In this document: positions 36,644 through 46,094 of the stretch, in pieces
Layout of the letters: every line of letters starts with the position of its first letter
Position numbering within the stretch: the stretch's first letter is position 1
Assembly (NCBI GenBank): GCA_039819095.1
Contig: JBCBSP010000007.1
Location: 1 to 64,000 of the forward strand
DNA length: 64,000 nt
Direction of reading: 5' to 3'
Origin: JBCBSP01 sp039819095
GTDB lineage: Bacteria; Pseudomonadota; Alphaproteobacteria; Caulobacterales; Maricaulaceae
The notes under the pieces: model-generated
Told to the model about the DNA's origin: nothing
Database searches by the model: none
What the model saw: only the letters and a program-made list of their open reading frames with translations
Translations under genes and position numbers: made by a program

Positions 36644-37612
36644 ATGACTGATGCTGCAATCGCGACCCAGGCGAAGCGTCGACCCCTGAAGGTGATGCTG
36701 GCCGCGCCGCGCGGCTTCTGCGCCGGAGTGGACCGGGCGATCCAGATCGTCGAGCGCGCGCTGGAGCGCTATGGAGCGCCGGTCTATGTGCGCCACGAAA
36801 TCGTGCACAACAAGCATGTGGTCAACCGGCTCGAAGCGATGGGCGCGGTCTTCGTCAAAGAGCTGGACGAATGCCCGGACGACCGCCCGGTGGTGTTCTC
36901 AGCTCACGGCGTGCCCAAACACGTGCCGGCCGAAGCGGCCCGGCGCGACATGCTCTATGTCGATGCGACCTGCCCGCTGGTTTCCAAGGTCCATGTCGAA
37001 GCCCAGCGCCATCACCGAAATGGGCGCGAAATCCTGCTTATCGGCCATGCCGGCCACCCTGAGGTGATCGGCACGATGGGCCAACTGCCAGACGGCGCCA
37101 TCCATCTGATCGAAACGGTGGAGGACGCCGCCGCCTTCACGCCGGCGAATGCGGATAATCTCGCCTTCGTCACCCAGACCACGCTTTCGGTCGACGACAC
37201 CGCCGAGATCGTCGAAGCCCTGCAGAAGCGCTTCCCGGCCATCGCCGCGCCGCACAAGGAAGATATCTGCTACGCCACGACCAACCGCCAGGCGGCGGTG
37301 AAGGCGATGGCCGCGAAGGCCGACCTCTTCCTGGTGGTCGGCGCGCCCAACTCGTCAAACTCGGTGCGCCTGGTGGAAGTGGCCGAGCGCGCCGGCGCCG
37401 GCGCGGCGCGCCTTGTCCAGCGGGCTGAGGATATCGACTGGCGCTGGTTCGACGGGGTGGACACGCTCGGCGTCACCGCCGGCGCCTCCGCACCTGAAGA
37501 ACTCGTCGAAGACCTGCTCGCCGCCGCCGCGGGGCGCTTCGCCATCACAATCGAAGAAGTGCGCGTCGCCGATGAAGACGTGGTGTTCAAACTGCCCAAG
37601 GAAGTGGCTTAG
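36644..37612 (+). CDS. ispH: 4-hydroxy-3-methylbut-2-enyl diphosphate reductase
   Basis: 322 residues. The three Cys ligands of the [4Fe-4S] cluster are in RGFCAGV, DATCPLVSK and EDICYATTNRQ; the TE-like motif and GAPNSSNS follow. IspH is the last step of the MEP isoprenoid pathway, giving IPP and DMAPP. An ATG at 36644 has AAGGAT upstream and gives the usual length; an earlier ATG at 36614 is possible. Confidence 0.95.
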   Translation: MTDAAIATQAKRRPLKVMLAAPRGFCAGVDRAIQIVERALERYGAPVYVRHEIVHNKHVVNRLEAMGAVFVKELDECPDDRPVVFSAHGVPKHVPAEAARRDMLYVDATCPLVSKVHVEAQRHHRNGREILLIGHAGHPEVIGTMGQLPDGAIHLIETVEDAAAFTPANADNLAFVTQTTLSVDDTAEIVEALQKRFPAIAAPHKEDICYATTNRQAAVKAMAAKADLFLVVGAPNSSNSVRLVEVAERAGAGAARLVQRAEDIDWRWFDGVDTLGVTAGASAPEELVEDLLAAAAGRFAITIEEVRVADEDVVFKLPKEVA

Positions 37613-37665
37613 GCGATGAAGCTAGTACGGGACAGACACCATGAGCGCACGCTATCCTGGTCCCC

Positions 37666-38091
37666 ATGAGCCCGAACAAAACCCAGCCGACCGAACAGAC
37701 CGCCGAGGCCTTCCTTGCCGGCGTTGAGCCGGAGCGAAAGCGTGAGGAGGCGCGGGTCCTGCTTGATATGTTCAGGCGCGTGACCGGATGCGAGCCGGTG
37801 ATGTGGGGGCCGTCCCTGATCGGGTTCGGTTCCTATCACTACAAATACGAAAGCGGGCGCGAGGGCGATTTCCTCGCCACCGGTTTCTCGCCGCGCAAGG
37901 CCCAGCATTCCATTTACATCTTGCCGGGCTATACCGATTTCAGTGAGATCCTCTCCCGGCTCGGCAAGCACTCCATGGGCAAGTCCTGCCTCTACATCAA
38001 GACGTTGGCGGACGTTGATCTGGTTGTGCTGGAGGAGCTGGTGCGCGCGGGGCTTGAGACGTTGAAAACCCGATATGAGGTCAGGTTATGA
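37666..38091 (+). CDS. DUF1801 domain protein
   Basis: 141 residues matching the DUF1801 pattern: FLAGVEPERKREEARVLLDMF, EPVMWGPSLIGFGSYHYKY, GFSPRKAQHSIYI and CLYIKTLADVDLVVLEELV. The family is small, cytosolic and of unknown function. It overlaps the NTF2-like gene by four bases (ATGA). Confidence 0.87.
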   Translation: MSPNKTQPTEQTAEAFLAGVEPERKREEARVLLDMFRRVTGCEPVMWGPSLIGFGSYHYKYESGREGDFLATGFSPRKAQHSIYILPGYTDFSEILSRLGKHSMGKSCLYIKTLADVDLVVLEELVRAGLETLKTRYEVRL

Positions 38092-38468
38092 GTGCGACGC
38101 CGCGCGCCATCGTCACCGCCTGGGTGAAGGCGTTCAACGCGGGCGATATTGATAGGCTCACGGCGCTATACCATCAGGACGCCGTCAATCATCAGGTTGC
38201 GTACGAGCCGCTCGAAGGCCGGACCGCCATCCGCGAAATGTTCGAGACGGAGTTTTCCCGCGCGACGATGGTTTGCACCATCGAGAATCTGTTCGAAGAC
38301 GGCGAGTGGGCGATCCTGGAGTGGTCCGACCCTCTGGGCCTGCGCGGGTGCGGGTTTTTCCATGTGGTTGAGGGCTTGATCCGGTTCCAGCGCGGGTATT
38401 TCGACAAGCTGAGTTTTTACCGCAGCCAGGGTCTGCCGCTGGAAGACGCTCTGCGCGACGGGATGTGA
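38088..38468 (+). CDS. NTF2-like / SnoaL-like protein
   Basis: 126 residues with the cone-shaped NTF2 pattern: AIVTAWVKAFNAGDIDRLTALYHQDAV, EGRTAIREMFETEF, and WGSDPLGLRGCGFF-like strands ending in HVVEGLIRFQRGYFD. Such proteins are isomerases, hydrolases or binding domains; the substrate cannot be told. ATGA overlap with the DUF1801 gene suggests linked expression. Confidence 0.8.
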   Translation: MSATPRAIVTAWVKAFNAGDIDRLTALYHQDAVNHQVAYEPLEGRTAIREMFETEFSRATMVCTIENLFEDGEWAILEWSDPLGLRGCGFFHVVEGLIRFQRGYFDKLSFYRSQGLPLEDALRDGM

Positions 38469-38475
38469 TGGACTG

Positions 38476-38925
38476 TTGGCGAAGCTCATCACCATACATA
38501 CGGACGGCGCCTGTTCGGGCAATCCCGGCCCCGGTGGCTGGGGCGCGGTGCTGGAATGGCGCGGTCATGAGAAAGAGCTCTCCGGCGCCGAAGCTGAGAC
38601 CACCAATAACCGAATGGAGCTAATGGCCGCCATTCAGGCGCTGGAAGCGCTCAAACGCCCCTCAAAGGTACGGCTGGTGACCGACAGCATCTATGTGCGC
38701 GACGGCGTCACCAAATGGATCCATGGCTGGAAGAAGAATGGCTGGAAAACATCCGCGAAAAAGCCGGTGAAGAATGAAGACCTCTGGCGGCGTCTTGATG
38801 AAGCGGCCACGCGTCACGATGTGAGCTGGGAATGGGTTAAGGGCCATGCCGGCCACCCGGAAAACGAACGCGCCGACGCGCTGGCTCGAGCGGCGATCGA
38901 GACACTGACCGAAGCAGAAGACTAA
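38476..38925 (+). CDS. rnhA: Ribonuclease HI
   Basis: 149 residues with the four catalytic acids: Asp in TDGACSGNPGPGG, Glu in NNRMELMAA, Asp in VTDSIYVRDG and Asp in NERADALAR. It removes RNA from RNA:DNA hybrids. The start is probably the TTG at 38476, seven bases after the preceding stop; no ATG in this frame fits. Confidence 0.95.
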   Translation: MAKLITIHTDGACSGNPGPGGWGAVLEWRGHEKELSGAEAETTNNRMELMAAIQALEALKRPSKVRLVTDSIYVRDGVTKWIHGWKKNGWKTSAKKPVKNEDLWRRLDEAATRHDVSWEWVKGHAGHPENERADALARAAIETLTEAED

Positions 38926-39267
38926 CGGCCTTCCCATCGAAGGGCGATCGGCGCCGGGCTCAAACCGAACAGCGTCCTTCGAGACGGCCTCTCGGCCACC
39001 TCAGGATGACGAAGCATGGCGCCCTGTGATCCTCACCCTTAGGAGCGAACCCATCAACGACCCGCATCAAACTGTCATCCCGGAAGCGCGAAGCGCTACC
39101 CGGGACCCCGTCCGGTTGGTTTGAACTGCAGGGCTCCAAGCGCAGACATCACGGAATGGATCCCGGCTCGGCGGCTTCGCCTTGACCGGGATGACAGGTT
39201 TTACGCTGGATCAGCCTCATCGGACTGATGATCATGCCCCCCAGCCCCTGAAGTCGAAGGTCAACCC
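38926..39267. other. 342-base intergenic region made of palindromic repeats
   Basis: It contains a short hairpin repeat (38973-39010, GTCCTTCGAGACGG paired with a CTCAGGATGAC end) and copy E of the large dispersed element. No gene is supported. Confidence 0.7.
39074..39198. repeat. Dispersed palindromic element, copy E
   Basis: Begins GTCATCCCGGAAGCGCGAAG and ends CTTGACCGGGATGAC. Inner ACCCGGGACCCCGTCCGGTTGG and GATCCCGGCTCGG segments match copies A, C and D. The ends are inverted repeats. Confidence 0.85.
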
Positions 39268-39927
39268 TCACTCGACTTCATCCAGAAGCTCCGCTCTGTC
39301 ATTCCTGACCGCATTCACTGCGTTCGAAACCTTGCGCGCGGTCAGCACGCCGTCCGGCTCCACCTTCAGGAAGGGCTGCGGGTCGTTCTCACGATCCAGC
39401 CAGGCCGAATAGTCTTGCGGCGCGATCATGACCGGGCAGCGATGATGCAGGTGGGCGATGTCATTATTGGCTTCGGCGGTGAGGATGGCGAAGCTGTCGA
39501 CCTTCGACGCACCCTCGCCCCAGCGCTCCCAAAGCCCGGCGAAGACCATGGGCGCGCCATCAGCTCGGGTGATGTACCAGGGCTGCTTGCCCTCCTCAGT
39601 TTTCGACCATTCGTAAAACCCGTTCGCGGGAATGAGCGCGCGGCGCCGGGAAAGCGCCTGGCGGAAGGTCGGTTTCTCCGCAGCGGTTTCGCAGCGCGCA
39701 TTGATCAGCGGCTTGGTCTTGGCCGGCCCGTCCCTGGACCAGTGCGGCACGAGCCCCCAACGCACGAGCGACAGGCGCGGCTCCCCGCTCCCGCCCGCTC
39801 GGATCACCGGCAGGTTTTGTGTCGGAGCCGCATTCCAGCTCGGCTGCAGATTGGGCCGATCAGGAAATTCGCCGAATATGGCGCGCAGCTCGTCGAGCGT
39901 TATGGTGATGACATATCGACCGCACAT
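39268..39927 (-). CDS. SRAP-domain protein (HMCES/YedK family)
   Basis: 219 residues starting MCGRY, so the catalytic Cys2 is exposed after Met removal. Family motifs include RWGLVPHWSRD, INARCETAAEKPTFR, RALIPANGFYEW and HHRCPVMI. It forms covalent bonds with abasic sites in single-stranded DNA, protecting them. It is divergent from the Nudix gene. Confidence 0.95.
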   Translation of the reverse strand: MCGRYVITITLDELRAIFGEFPDRPNLQPSWNAAPTQNLPVIRAGGSGEPRLSLVRWGLVPHWSRDGPAKTKPLINARCETAAEKPTFRQALSRRRALIPANGFYEWSKTEEGKQPWYITRADGAPMVFAGLWERWGEGASKVDSFAILTAEANNDIAHLHHRCPVMIAPQDYSAWLDRENDPQPFLKVEPDGVLTARKVSNAVNAVRNDRAELLDEVE

Positions 39928-39977
39928 GAGCGCGATAGCGCCCTTACCCGATCAAACCGTCAAGCCGCAGGACCGCC

Positions 39978-40424
39978 ATGACCTCAGCTCGCAAGCCTGT
40001 TGCCTCCGTCGGCGTCGTGGTGTGGCGCGGCGATGAAGTCCTGCTCATTCAGCGCGGGCGCGACCCCTATAAGGGTCAATGGTCCATCCCCGGCGGCAAG
40101 ATCCAGCTCGGCGAGACCGCACGCCAGGCGGCCTTGCGCGAACTCAAAGAAGAAACGGGCGTTGAGGCGCGCCTGATCGGTCTGATCGATGTCGTCGATT
40201 CCATCAGCACCGACTGGCACTATGTGCTGATCGATTTCGCGGCTGAATGGACCGGCGGCGAGCCGATCGCCGCCGATGACGCCATGGCGGCTGAGTTCGT
40301 GAGCGTCGATGAAGCTCGCGAACGTCTCGCCTGGGACGAAACCCGCCGTGTGATCGACCGGTCGCGCGCCATGGTGGGCGCGGCCATAACTCGGCCAGAA
40401 TCCGGCTCCATCCCGTCTGCATGA
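39978..40424 (+). CDS. Nudix hydrolase (MutT-like / ADP-ribose pyrophosphatase-like)
   Basis: 148 residues. The Nudix box GGKIQLGETARQAALRELKEETGV is canonical, with RE and EE intact. The N-terminal VASVGVVVWRGDEVLLIQRGRDP is typical of Nudix folds active on nucleotide sugars. Four-base ATGA overlap with the next gene. Confidence 0.88.
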   Translation: MTSARKPVASVGVVVWRGDEVLLIQRGRDPYKGQWSIPGGKIQLGETARQAALRELKEETGVEARLIGLIDVVDSISTDWHYVLIDFAAEWTGGEPIAADDAMAAEFVSVDEARERLAWDETRRVIDRSRAMVGAAITRPESGSIPSA

Positions 40425-40798
40425 TCAAGCCGCGCACATTCGCCTTCCTGGCCGCCTTGATGGTCGCCGCATCGTCCGCTGGCGCGCAGGAGCTGCGCGA
40501 TGATCGCTACCCGGTCACCGAGCTGGCGTCCGTTATGGGCGAGCTCCACTATTTCGCGTTCACCTGCGAAAGCCGCAACGCGCAGGAATGGCGCCGGCGC
40601 ATGAGTGAGCTCTTGGAATTGGAAGCGCCCACGCGCGGCTCCTATCGTGACCGCCTCATCCGCGCCTTCAATGACGGGTTCCGCCAACATGAGCGCCGGC
40701 GCACACGCTGTGGAGCGGAGGCTGAGCTTGAGCAGCAAAGGCTCGCCCGGCGCGGCGAAGCCCTCGCAGAGGCGCTGCGCCAGGAGTATATCGAGTAG
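40421..40798 (+). CDS. TIGR02301-family secreted protein
   Basis: 125 residues. A signal peptide ends in SSAGAQ (about residue 23). ELASVMGELHYFAFTC and WRRRMSELLELEAP with FNDGFRQHERRR match the TIGR02301 family of alphaproteobacteria; function unknown. Overlaps the Nudix gene, suggesting linked translation. Confidence 0.8.
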   Translation: MIKPRTFAFLAALMVAASSAGAQELRDDRYPVTELASVMGELHYFAFTCESRNAQEWRRRMSELLELEAPTRGSYRDRLIRAFNDGFRQHERRRTRCGAEAELEQQRLARRGEALAEALRQEYIE

Positions 40799-40992
40799 CA
40801 CGCCTGTGTTGAGGGCCGACAACCCCTAGTAATCATTCCGCCGGCTAAGTACAAACCCCTACATTTATTGGAGTTTTATGCTTAAGCGGTCGTTTACCGC
40901 ATACCCCTCATTTGAGTGTCGATTTTGTGTCGGCGGGCGACTGACTGGGAACGCCTACGCTCGACTGACGCAGGCGACATATGGGGTCCGAC

Positions 40993-42960
40993 ATGATCAA
41001 ACTGTCCTTGAAGCAACAGCTGGCCGGCGCCTTTGCAGGCGGCGCGCTGATCACCTTGGCCGTAGGCGCCGTTGGAGGCTTCGGCGTTCGCTCGCTTGCA
41101 GAGACCTTCATCGAGTATCGGCAAAGCGCCCGTGAGAGCCTGGCATCAAATGAGGTTCAGGTCGAACTTCTGCACGCCCGGCAGGCCGCCTTTGAATGGC
41201 GCGCCACGGGCGATGCTGAGGCGGCGGACACATTCCATACAAGCGCAGGCGCTCTTAATGAGCATGCGCTCGCGCTCGGCAATGCCGAACTTGCAGCACA
41301 AATCGACGCCTATCGCGGGGCGTTCGAAATCGCAGTCGAGGATCAAGTGATCCGCAATGCGGCAGTTGCAGAGATGCACGAGAGCGGCACCAGCGCTCGC
41401 CGGGCGATCTCACAGATCATGTCCAGCGCCTACAACGATGGCGATAGCGACGCGGCCTATTATGCCGGGGTGATGCAGGAGCGAGTACTCTTGTCGCGCT
41501 TTTATGGAGAACGCTTCCTGGTCACCAATGAAGCCAATGACATGGAGCGAACCCTTGCCGAACTGGCTGAGGGACGCGCCGCCTTGGCGGACATGCGCGT
41601 GCAGCTTCAAGACCCGGAACGACGTCAGCTCGCCGATGAGGCGGAGGGCCAGCTGGACGCTTATGCAGGTGCGTTCGAGCGAGCGAGGTCCGCCATCCTG
41701 GAACGCAATGAGTCGGCCGCGGAAATGGACGCGATCGGCCCTCAGATCTATGAACGCGCCGAGCTGCTGCGCACCGCCTCCGTTGACAGACAAAACACAT
41801 TGGGGCCGCGCGCTCAGGCAAGCGCTGAACGCACGCAGCTGATCGCCATCATCGCCGCAATCATGGGCGTTATCATCGCAGCCGCGCTCGCCTTGATTAT
41901 GGGCGCTCGGATTTCTGGCGCGCTTAAACGGATCATCGGCTCGATGACGAGCCTTGCTAAGGGTCAGAACGACATTGTCATTGAAGGCGCGGAGCGTACC
42001 GACGAGATCGGCGACATGGCCCGGGCGCTGCAGGTGTTCAAGGAAAACGCCGAAGAGGTTGAACGCCTGAACACCGAGCAGGAGGCCGCCAAGGCCCAGG
42101 CCGAAGCTGAACGCAAGGCCGCCATGACCCGCATGGCTGATGAGTTTGAAGGCCAGGTCGGCGCGGTGATCGTGGCGCTTGCTGAGGCGTCTGAAAGCCT
42201 GCAGGAGAAATCCCGTACGCTGACCGGCGCGGTCAACGACACCAGCCAGCGCTCCACCTCGGTGGCGGCCGCCGCCGAACAGGCCAGCACCAGCGTCGGC
42301 GCTGTAGCGTCCGCCGCTGAGGAGCTTACCGCCTCGATCCGCGAAGTCTCCACACAGCTCGCCTCGGCGGCTGACGCGGCCAGCGCATCCAGCCGTGAGG
42401 CTGCAGCAAGCCAAGCCCAACTTGATCGGTTGAATGAGGCGGTCATGGGCGTCGATCAAATCGTCGGCTCTATCAACGACGTGGCCGAACAGACCAATCT
42501 GCTGGCGCTGAACGCCACGATTGAAGCCGCCCGAGCCGGCGAGGCCGGCAAGGGCTTCGCGGTCGTGGCCAGCGAGGTGAAAGCGCTGGCCGAGCAGACC
42601 CAGAAGCTCACCGAAGAGATCAACCAGCGCCTCGGCGAGATCGGCGGGGCGGCGAATGATGCGATCGAGGCGACCAAGGGCGTGATCGACCGGATCGCGG
42701 ATATCGACAACACCTCCACCGCGCTCGCCGCAGCGGTTGAAGAACAGACCTCGGCGACCGGGGAAATCTCATCCAGCGCCCAGCAGGCCGCTGACGGCGC
42801 CCAGACCGTGTCGGCGGACATTACCGGGGTTCAAAGTTCAGTCAGCGATTCCGCCTCGGTGGCGGAGACTGTCGATCAGGCGGCTGCGGAGCTGCGGGCC
42901 AATGCCGAGCGCCTGCGCACCCAGCTGGACGGCTTCCTGGCTGAAGTCCGCGCTGCCTGA
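40993..42960 (+). CDS. Methyl-accepting chemotaxis protein
   Basis: 655 residues. TM1 lies at about 7-30 and TM2 at about 282-306, enclosing about 250 residues of helical sensor (helical-bimodular-type in appearance). A HAMP-like linker is followed by the cytoplasmic signalling domain; the hairpin tip contains INDVAEQTNLLALNATIEAARAGE. Adaptation Glu/Gln lie in the flanking helices. No C-terminal CheR/CheB pentapeptide is seen. An ATG at 40981 is possible but adds little. No che genes are adjacent. Confidence 0.92.
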   Translation: MIKLSLKQQLAGAFAGGALITLAVGAVGGFGVRSLAETFIEYRQSARESLASNEVQVELLHARQAAFEWRATGDAEAADTFHTSAGALNEHALALGNAELAAQIDAYRGAFEIAVEDQVIRNAAVAEMHESGTSARRAISQIMSSAYNDGDSDAAYYAGVMQERVLLSRFYGERFLVTNEANDMERTLAELAEGRAALADMRVQLQDPERRQLADEAEGQLDAYAGAFERARSAILERNESAAEMDAIGPQIYERAELLRTASVDRQNTLGPRAQASAERTQLIAIIAAIMGVIIAAALALIMGARISGALKRIIGSMTSLAKGQNDIVIEGAERTDEIGDMARALQVFKENAEEVERLNTEQEAAKAQAEAERKAAMTRMADEFEGQVGAVIVALAEASESLQEKSRTLTGAVNDTSQRSTSVAAAAEQASTSVGAVASAAEELTASIREVSTQLASAADAASASSREAAASQAQLDRLNEAVMGVDQIVGSINDVAEQTNLLALNATIEAARAGEAGKGFAVVASEVKALAEQTQKLTEEINQRLGEIGGAANDAIEATKGVIDRIADIDNTSTALAAAVEEQTSATGEISSSAQQAADGAQTVSADITGVQSSVSDSASVAETVDQAAAELRANAERLRTQLDGFLAEVRAA

Positions 42961-43031
42961 TGCGATCCAGGCGCGCGCCGGCGACCCGGCGCGCACCTAT
43001 CGCCTCTCTGACAGAGGGATTATTGATCATC

Positions 43032-43475
43032 ATGAAACTCTGCCGCCTGATCTATTTCAGCCGCGCGCGGATCGACACATCCGATTCTAAGCGCCTTCAT
43101 TCGCTCGCAGCGAGCTCTGGCGCGCGCAACTCAGTCCACGACGTTACCGGGGCGCTCGCGGCGTCAAACGATGCGTTTCTGCAGCTGCTTGAAGGCCCGC
43201 GTAGCGAGTTGTCGAAACTTCTCGGGCGGCTGTATGGCGACACCCGCCACGAAGGCCTGGTGGTTGCCGGTATGGACGAAGTCAAGACCCGGCTCTTTCC
43301 CGCCTGGGCGATGACGCTGGCCGAACCCAAGGTCGGCGCACACGAATTCACCTATGAGCAATTGCGCGATCAGTCGAGTGTGGATCTCATCGAGCATCTT
43401 GCCGGGCGCCGCCTATGGCCTGAACTTGACGCCTATGAGCCGATCGATACGCATGCCGACACGATCGCGCTCTAG
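43032..43475 (+). CDS. BLUF-domain blue-light sensor
   Basis: 147 residues. The flavin-binding residues of BLUF are present: Tyr in LIYFS, Asn in ARNSVHDVTGAL, Gln in FLQLLEG, and Trp/Met in FPAWAM. BLUF domains bind FAD and switch hydrogen bonding under blue light. About 50 C-terminal residues form a short helical cap; no output enzyme is fused, so it acts through a partner. It lies 71 bases after the chemoreceptor in the same direction. Start at the ATG after a GAGAGGG-like site. Confidence 0.9.
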   Translation: MKLCRLIYFSRARIDTSDSKRLHSLAASSGARNSVHDVTGALAASNDAFLQLLEGPRSELSKLLGRLYGDTRHEGLVVAGMDEVKTRLFPAWAMTLAEPKVGAHEFTYEQLRDQSSVDLIEHLAGRRLWPELDAYEPIDTHADTIAL

Positions 43476-43483
43476 ATCATGAC

Positions 43484-44431
43484 CTAATTTCTCTCAAGCA
43501 GCTCGTTAGCCGCCTGACGGACGACATCCACCGGCAAATCCCCCATCAGGCTGTCCTCGGCTAGACGAAGCCGACCGCGTTCGCTTTCATCGGCCGGACC
43601 GCCGGCGCGAACCGCGCGGGTTCGCGCGCCCCACGGTCCGTACACACGCTCATCGGTCGGCCCGAACAGGCCCAAAGTCGGCGCACCGGACGCCGCTGCG
43701 ATATGCATCAGTCCGGAATCATTGCCGACAAAGAGTCTGGCGCGCTCCAACACCGCGCCGGCCTCTACAATGGAGAGCTGACCGGTCAGATCGATCAGCC
43801 GTTCCGGATCGATCCCCTCCGCGGCGGCCCGAGACTTGGCCTCGTCGCCCGGCCCGCCCAGCAGGACAACGTTCATGCCGGCAAGAGCCCCATCAGAGCC
43901 AGTCAGATGGCGCGCCAGTTCGCTGAAGCGATCCGGCGCCCATTCCTTGAAGGGCGCCGCGGCCGCCGGGGCCAGGGCAAGGAAACCCGTCTGCGGGAAA
44001 AGTGCTTCAGCCCTTTCGCGCGCAGCCTGGTCCAGCCAGAGAACCGGTGCTGGCGGCGTGTTAAGCGCCAGAACGCGGCCCGCTTCCACCACCTTGTGCA
44101 GGACAGCGTCTTCTGCGGGTCGCCGCTTCACAGCACGCTTAGCCGTCCAGACCATGCGTGACATCGCTGACCGGCGAAGATCGACCACCAGATCCCAGCG
44201 GCGCATCACCGTGCGTCGCCACAGATCGATCCAGTGACCGCCGCCTGCGCGCTTTGCCATCACGATGATCTCGCCGACACCGGGGGCCGCACGAAACAGC
44301 GGTGCAGCCAGAGGCCCGCACGCGACCGTGATGCGGGCGTCCGGATTGTGCGAGACCAGATGGTCAAGCAGACCCGATGACAGAACCGCATCGCCGATGC
44401 GGGTTGAGGTGATGAACAGAATACGCGCCAT
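43484..44431 (-). CDS. Glycosyltransferase family 9 (heptosyltransferase-like)
   Basis: 315 residues. ILFITSTRIGDAVLSSGLLDHL is the N-terminal donor-binding start typical of WaaC/WaaF/WaaQ-like enzymes; LAPAAAAPFKEWAPDRFSEL and VGNDSGLMHIAAASGAPTLGLFGPT are the GT9 signature. It probably adds a heptose or related sugar in lipopolysaccharide core synthesis. Start at the ATG of MARILF; the frame is open further upstream to 44479. Confidence 0.9.
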   Translation of the reverse strand: MARILFITSTRIGDAVLSSGLLDHLVSHNPDARITVACGPLAAPLFRAAPGVGEIIVMAKRAGGGHWIDLWRRTVMRRWDLVVDLRRSAMSRMVWTAKRAVKRRPAEDAVLHKVVEAGRVLALNTPPAPVLWLDQAARERAEALFPQTGFLALAPAAAAPFKEWAPDRFSELARHLTGSDGALAGMNVVLLGGPGDEAKSRAAAEGIDPERLIDLTGQLSIVEAGAVLERARLFVGNDSGLMHIAAASGAPTLGLFGPTDERVYGPWGARTRAVRAGGPADESERGRLRLAEDSLMGDLPVDVVRQAANELLERN

Positions 44432-44527
44432 GGCGCGGCGCTTTAGCCGACCACGGCGCATCACGCCAGCATTCAGCACCGCAGCCTGATCTTGTGCACG
44501 GCGGGCGCACGCCCCTATCTAGCAGAC

Positions 44528-45373
44528 ATGAGCCCGCAATCAGACTTCCTCACCACCCTGCCCGACCGGGCCGTCATTTCCATGACCGGGCCGGACGCGC
44601 GCGCCTTTCTCACCCGCGTCATCTCCAATGGTCCGGACGGGGCCGCGCCTGGCCGCGCACAGTTTGCCAGCCTGCTTACCCCCCAAGGCAAGGTGTTGGC
44701 CGATCTGATCTTCTTCGACGATGGCGATAGCGGTCTTCTGGTCGATCTGCCGGCCAGCGAAGCCAAAGCGCTACTCAAGCGCTTCACCCTCTACCGGCTG
44801 CGCGCCAAGGCCGAGATTGCGCTGCGCGACGATCTCGCCGTGGCCGCCGCGCGGGGCGAAGGCGAGGCGGAGCTGACAACGATCGCGCTCGCCGCAGCGC
44901 CGGACCCGCGTTCGCCCGAACTCGGACTTCGCGCCATCGTCCCAGCCGGCGGCCCGGTGGAGAGTGAGGGCTATCACTCAGCACGTATAGCGGCGGGCGT
45001 GCCGGAGTTCGGGGCCGATTACGGCGCTTCAGAGGTCTTCTCCACCGACGTCAATCACGATCTAATGGACGGCATCGATTACAAGAAGGGCTGCTTTGTC
45101 GGTCAGGAAGTCGCCAGCCGGATGCGTCGCAAGGGCGGCGTCCGCAAACGCACCGTGCGGCTTGTAATCTCCAACGACGTGGAAACGGGCGCTCCCGTGC
45201 AAGCCGGAGACACGCCGGTCGGCGCGGTGACGTCCGCGTCAGGCGCCAACACCCTCGCGCTGGTCCGCATCGATCGGGCCGAAAAGGCTATGGCCGGCGG
45301 CGGGGGGCTGAGCATTAACGGGGCGCAAGCACAGCTGCTGGATGATTTCGGCGCGTTGTCCCCAGCTGGATAG
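44528..45373 (+). CDS. ygfZ: Folate-binding YgfZ-family protein
   Basis: 281 residues. KKGCFVGQEVASRMRRKG matches the invariant K-G-C-Y/F-x-G-Q-E motif of YgfZ/COG0354, related to GcvT. It binds tetrahydrofolate and helps maintain iron-sulfur enzymes. The N-terminal domain has DRAVISMTGPDARAFLTRVISN. Start at the ATG with the usual family beginning. Confidence 0.92.
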   Translation: MSPQSDFLTTLPDRAVISMTGPDARAFLTRVISNGPDGAAPGRAQFASLLTPQGKVLADLIFFDDGDSGLLVDLPASEAKALLKRFTLYRLRAKAEIALRDDLAVAAARGEGEAELTTIALAAAPDPRSPELGLRAIVPAGGPVESEGYHSARIAAGVPEFGADYGASEVFSTDVNHDLMDGIDYKKGCFVGQEVASRMRRKGGVRKRTVRLVISNDVETGAPVQAGDTPVGAVTSASGANTLALVRIDRAEKAMAGGGGLSINGAQAQLLDDFGALSPAG

Positions 45374-45417
45374 GTTGGGGGCTTGCCCGCGCGGCGCGTT
45401 CCGCGCGATCAGAAATC

Positions 45418-46002
45418 ATGACCGATGCACTCAATCGCTGCGCCTGGCCGGGCGACGACCCGCTTTATGTCGCCTATCACGACACCGAGTGGGGCGTGCC
45501 GGAGTACGATGCGCGCGCCCTTTGGGAGAAGCTGATCCTGGACGGGTTTCAGGCCGGGCTCGCCTGGATCACCATATTGCGCAAGCGCGAGACGATGCGC
45601 GCCGCGTTCGACGGCTTTGATCCTGAGATCATCGCGCATTATGGCGAGGCCGATATCGAACGCCTGCTCGCCGATCCGGGCATTATCCGCTCGCGCGCGA
45701 AGATCAACGCGGCGATCGGCAATGCCCAGGCCTTCTTGAGGATCGAGGAGAGCGGTGACGGGTTCGCGCCCTTCTTGTGGGACTTCGTCGATGGCGCACC
45801 GATCCAGAACCGCTGGGCGAGCCTTCAGGACACGCCGACCCAGACCGATGAAAGCCGGGCGATGAGCAAGGCGCTGAAAGCGGAGGGCTTCAAGTTCTGC
45901 GGACCGGTCATCGTTTACGCCTTCATGCAGGCGGTCGGCATGGTCAACGACCATGCAACCCACTGCTTCCGCCATGGCGAGTGCGCCGCGCTGGCGCGCT
46001 AA
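45418..46002 (+). CDS. tag: DNA-3-methyladenine glycosylase I
   Basis: 194 residues. RCAWPG and YHDTEWGVP begin the fold; DGFQAGLAWITILRKRE holds the active-site Glu region; HCFRHGEC carries the second pair of zinc ligands. It excises 3-methyladenine from alkylated DNA. Stands 45 bases after ygfZ. Confidence 0.95.
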   Translation: MTDALNRCAWPGDDPLYVAYHDTEWGVPEYDARALWEKLILDGFQAGLAWITILRKRETMRAAFDGFDPEIIAHYGEADIERLLADPGIIRSRAKINAAIGNAQAFLRIEESGDGFAPFLWDFVDGAPIQNRWASLQDTPTQTDESRAMSKALKAEGFKFCGPVIVYAFMQAVGMVNDHATHCFRHGECAALAR

Positions 46003-46094
46003 CCAGCGATCTAAGCGCTCTGTGGTCGACAAGCCGGGGCTGCGACGTCTAAATTGCGGCAAAACCGGAAAGATTCTGCCCCGGAGCTCCGATC

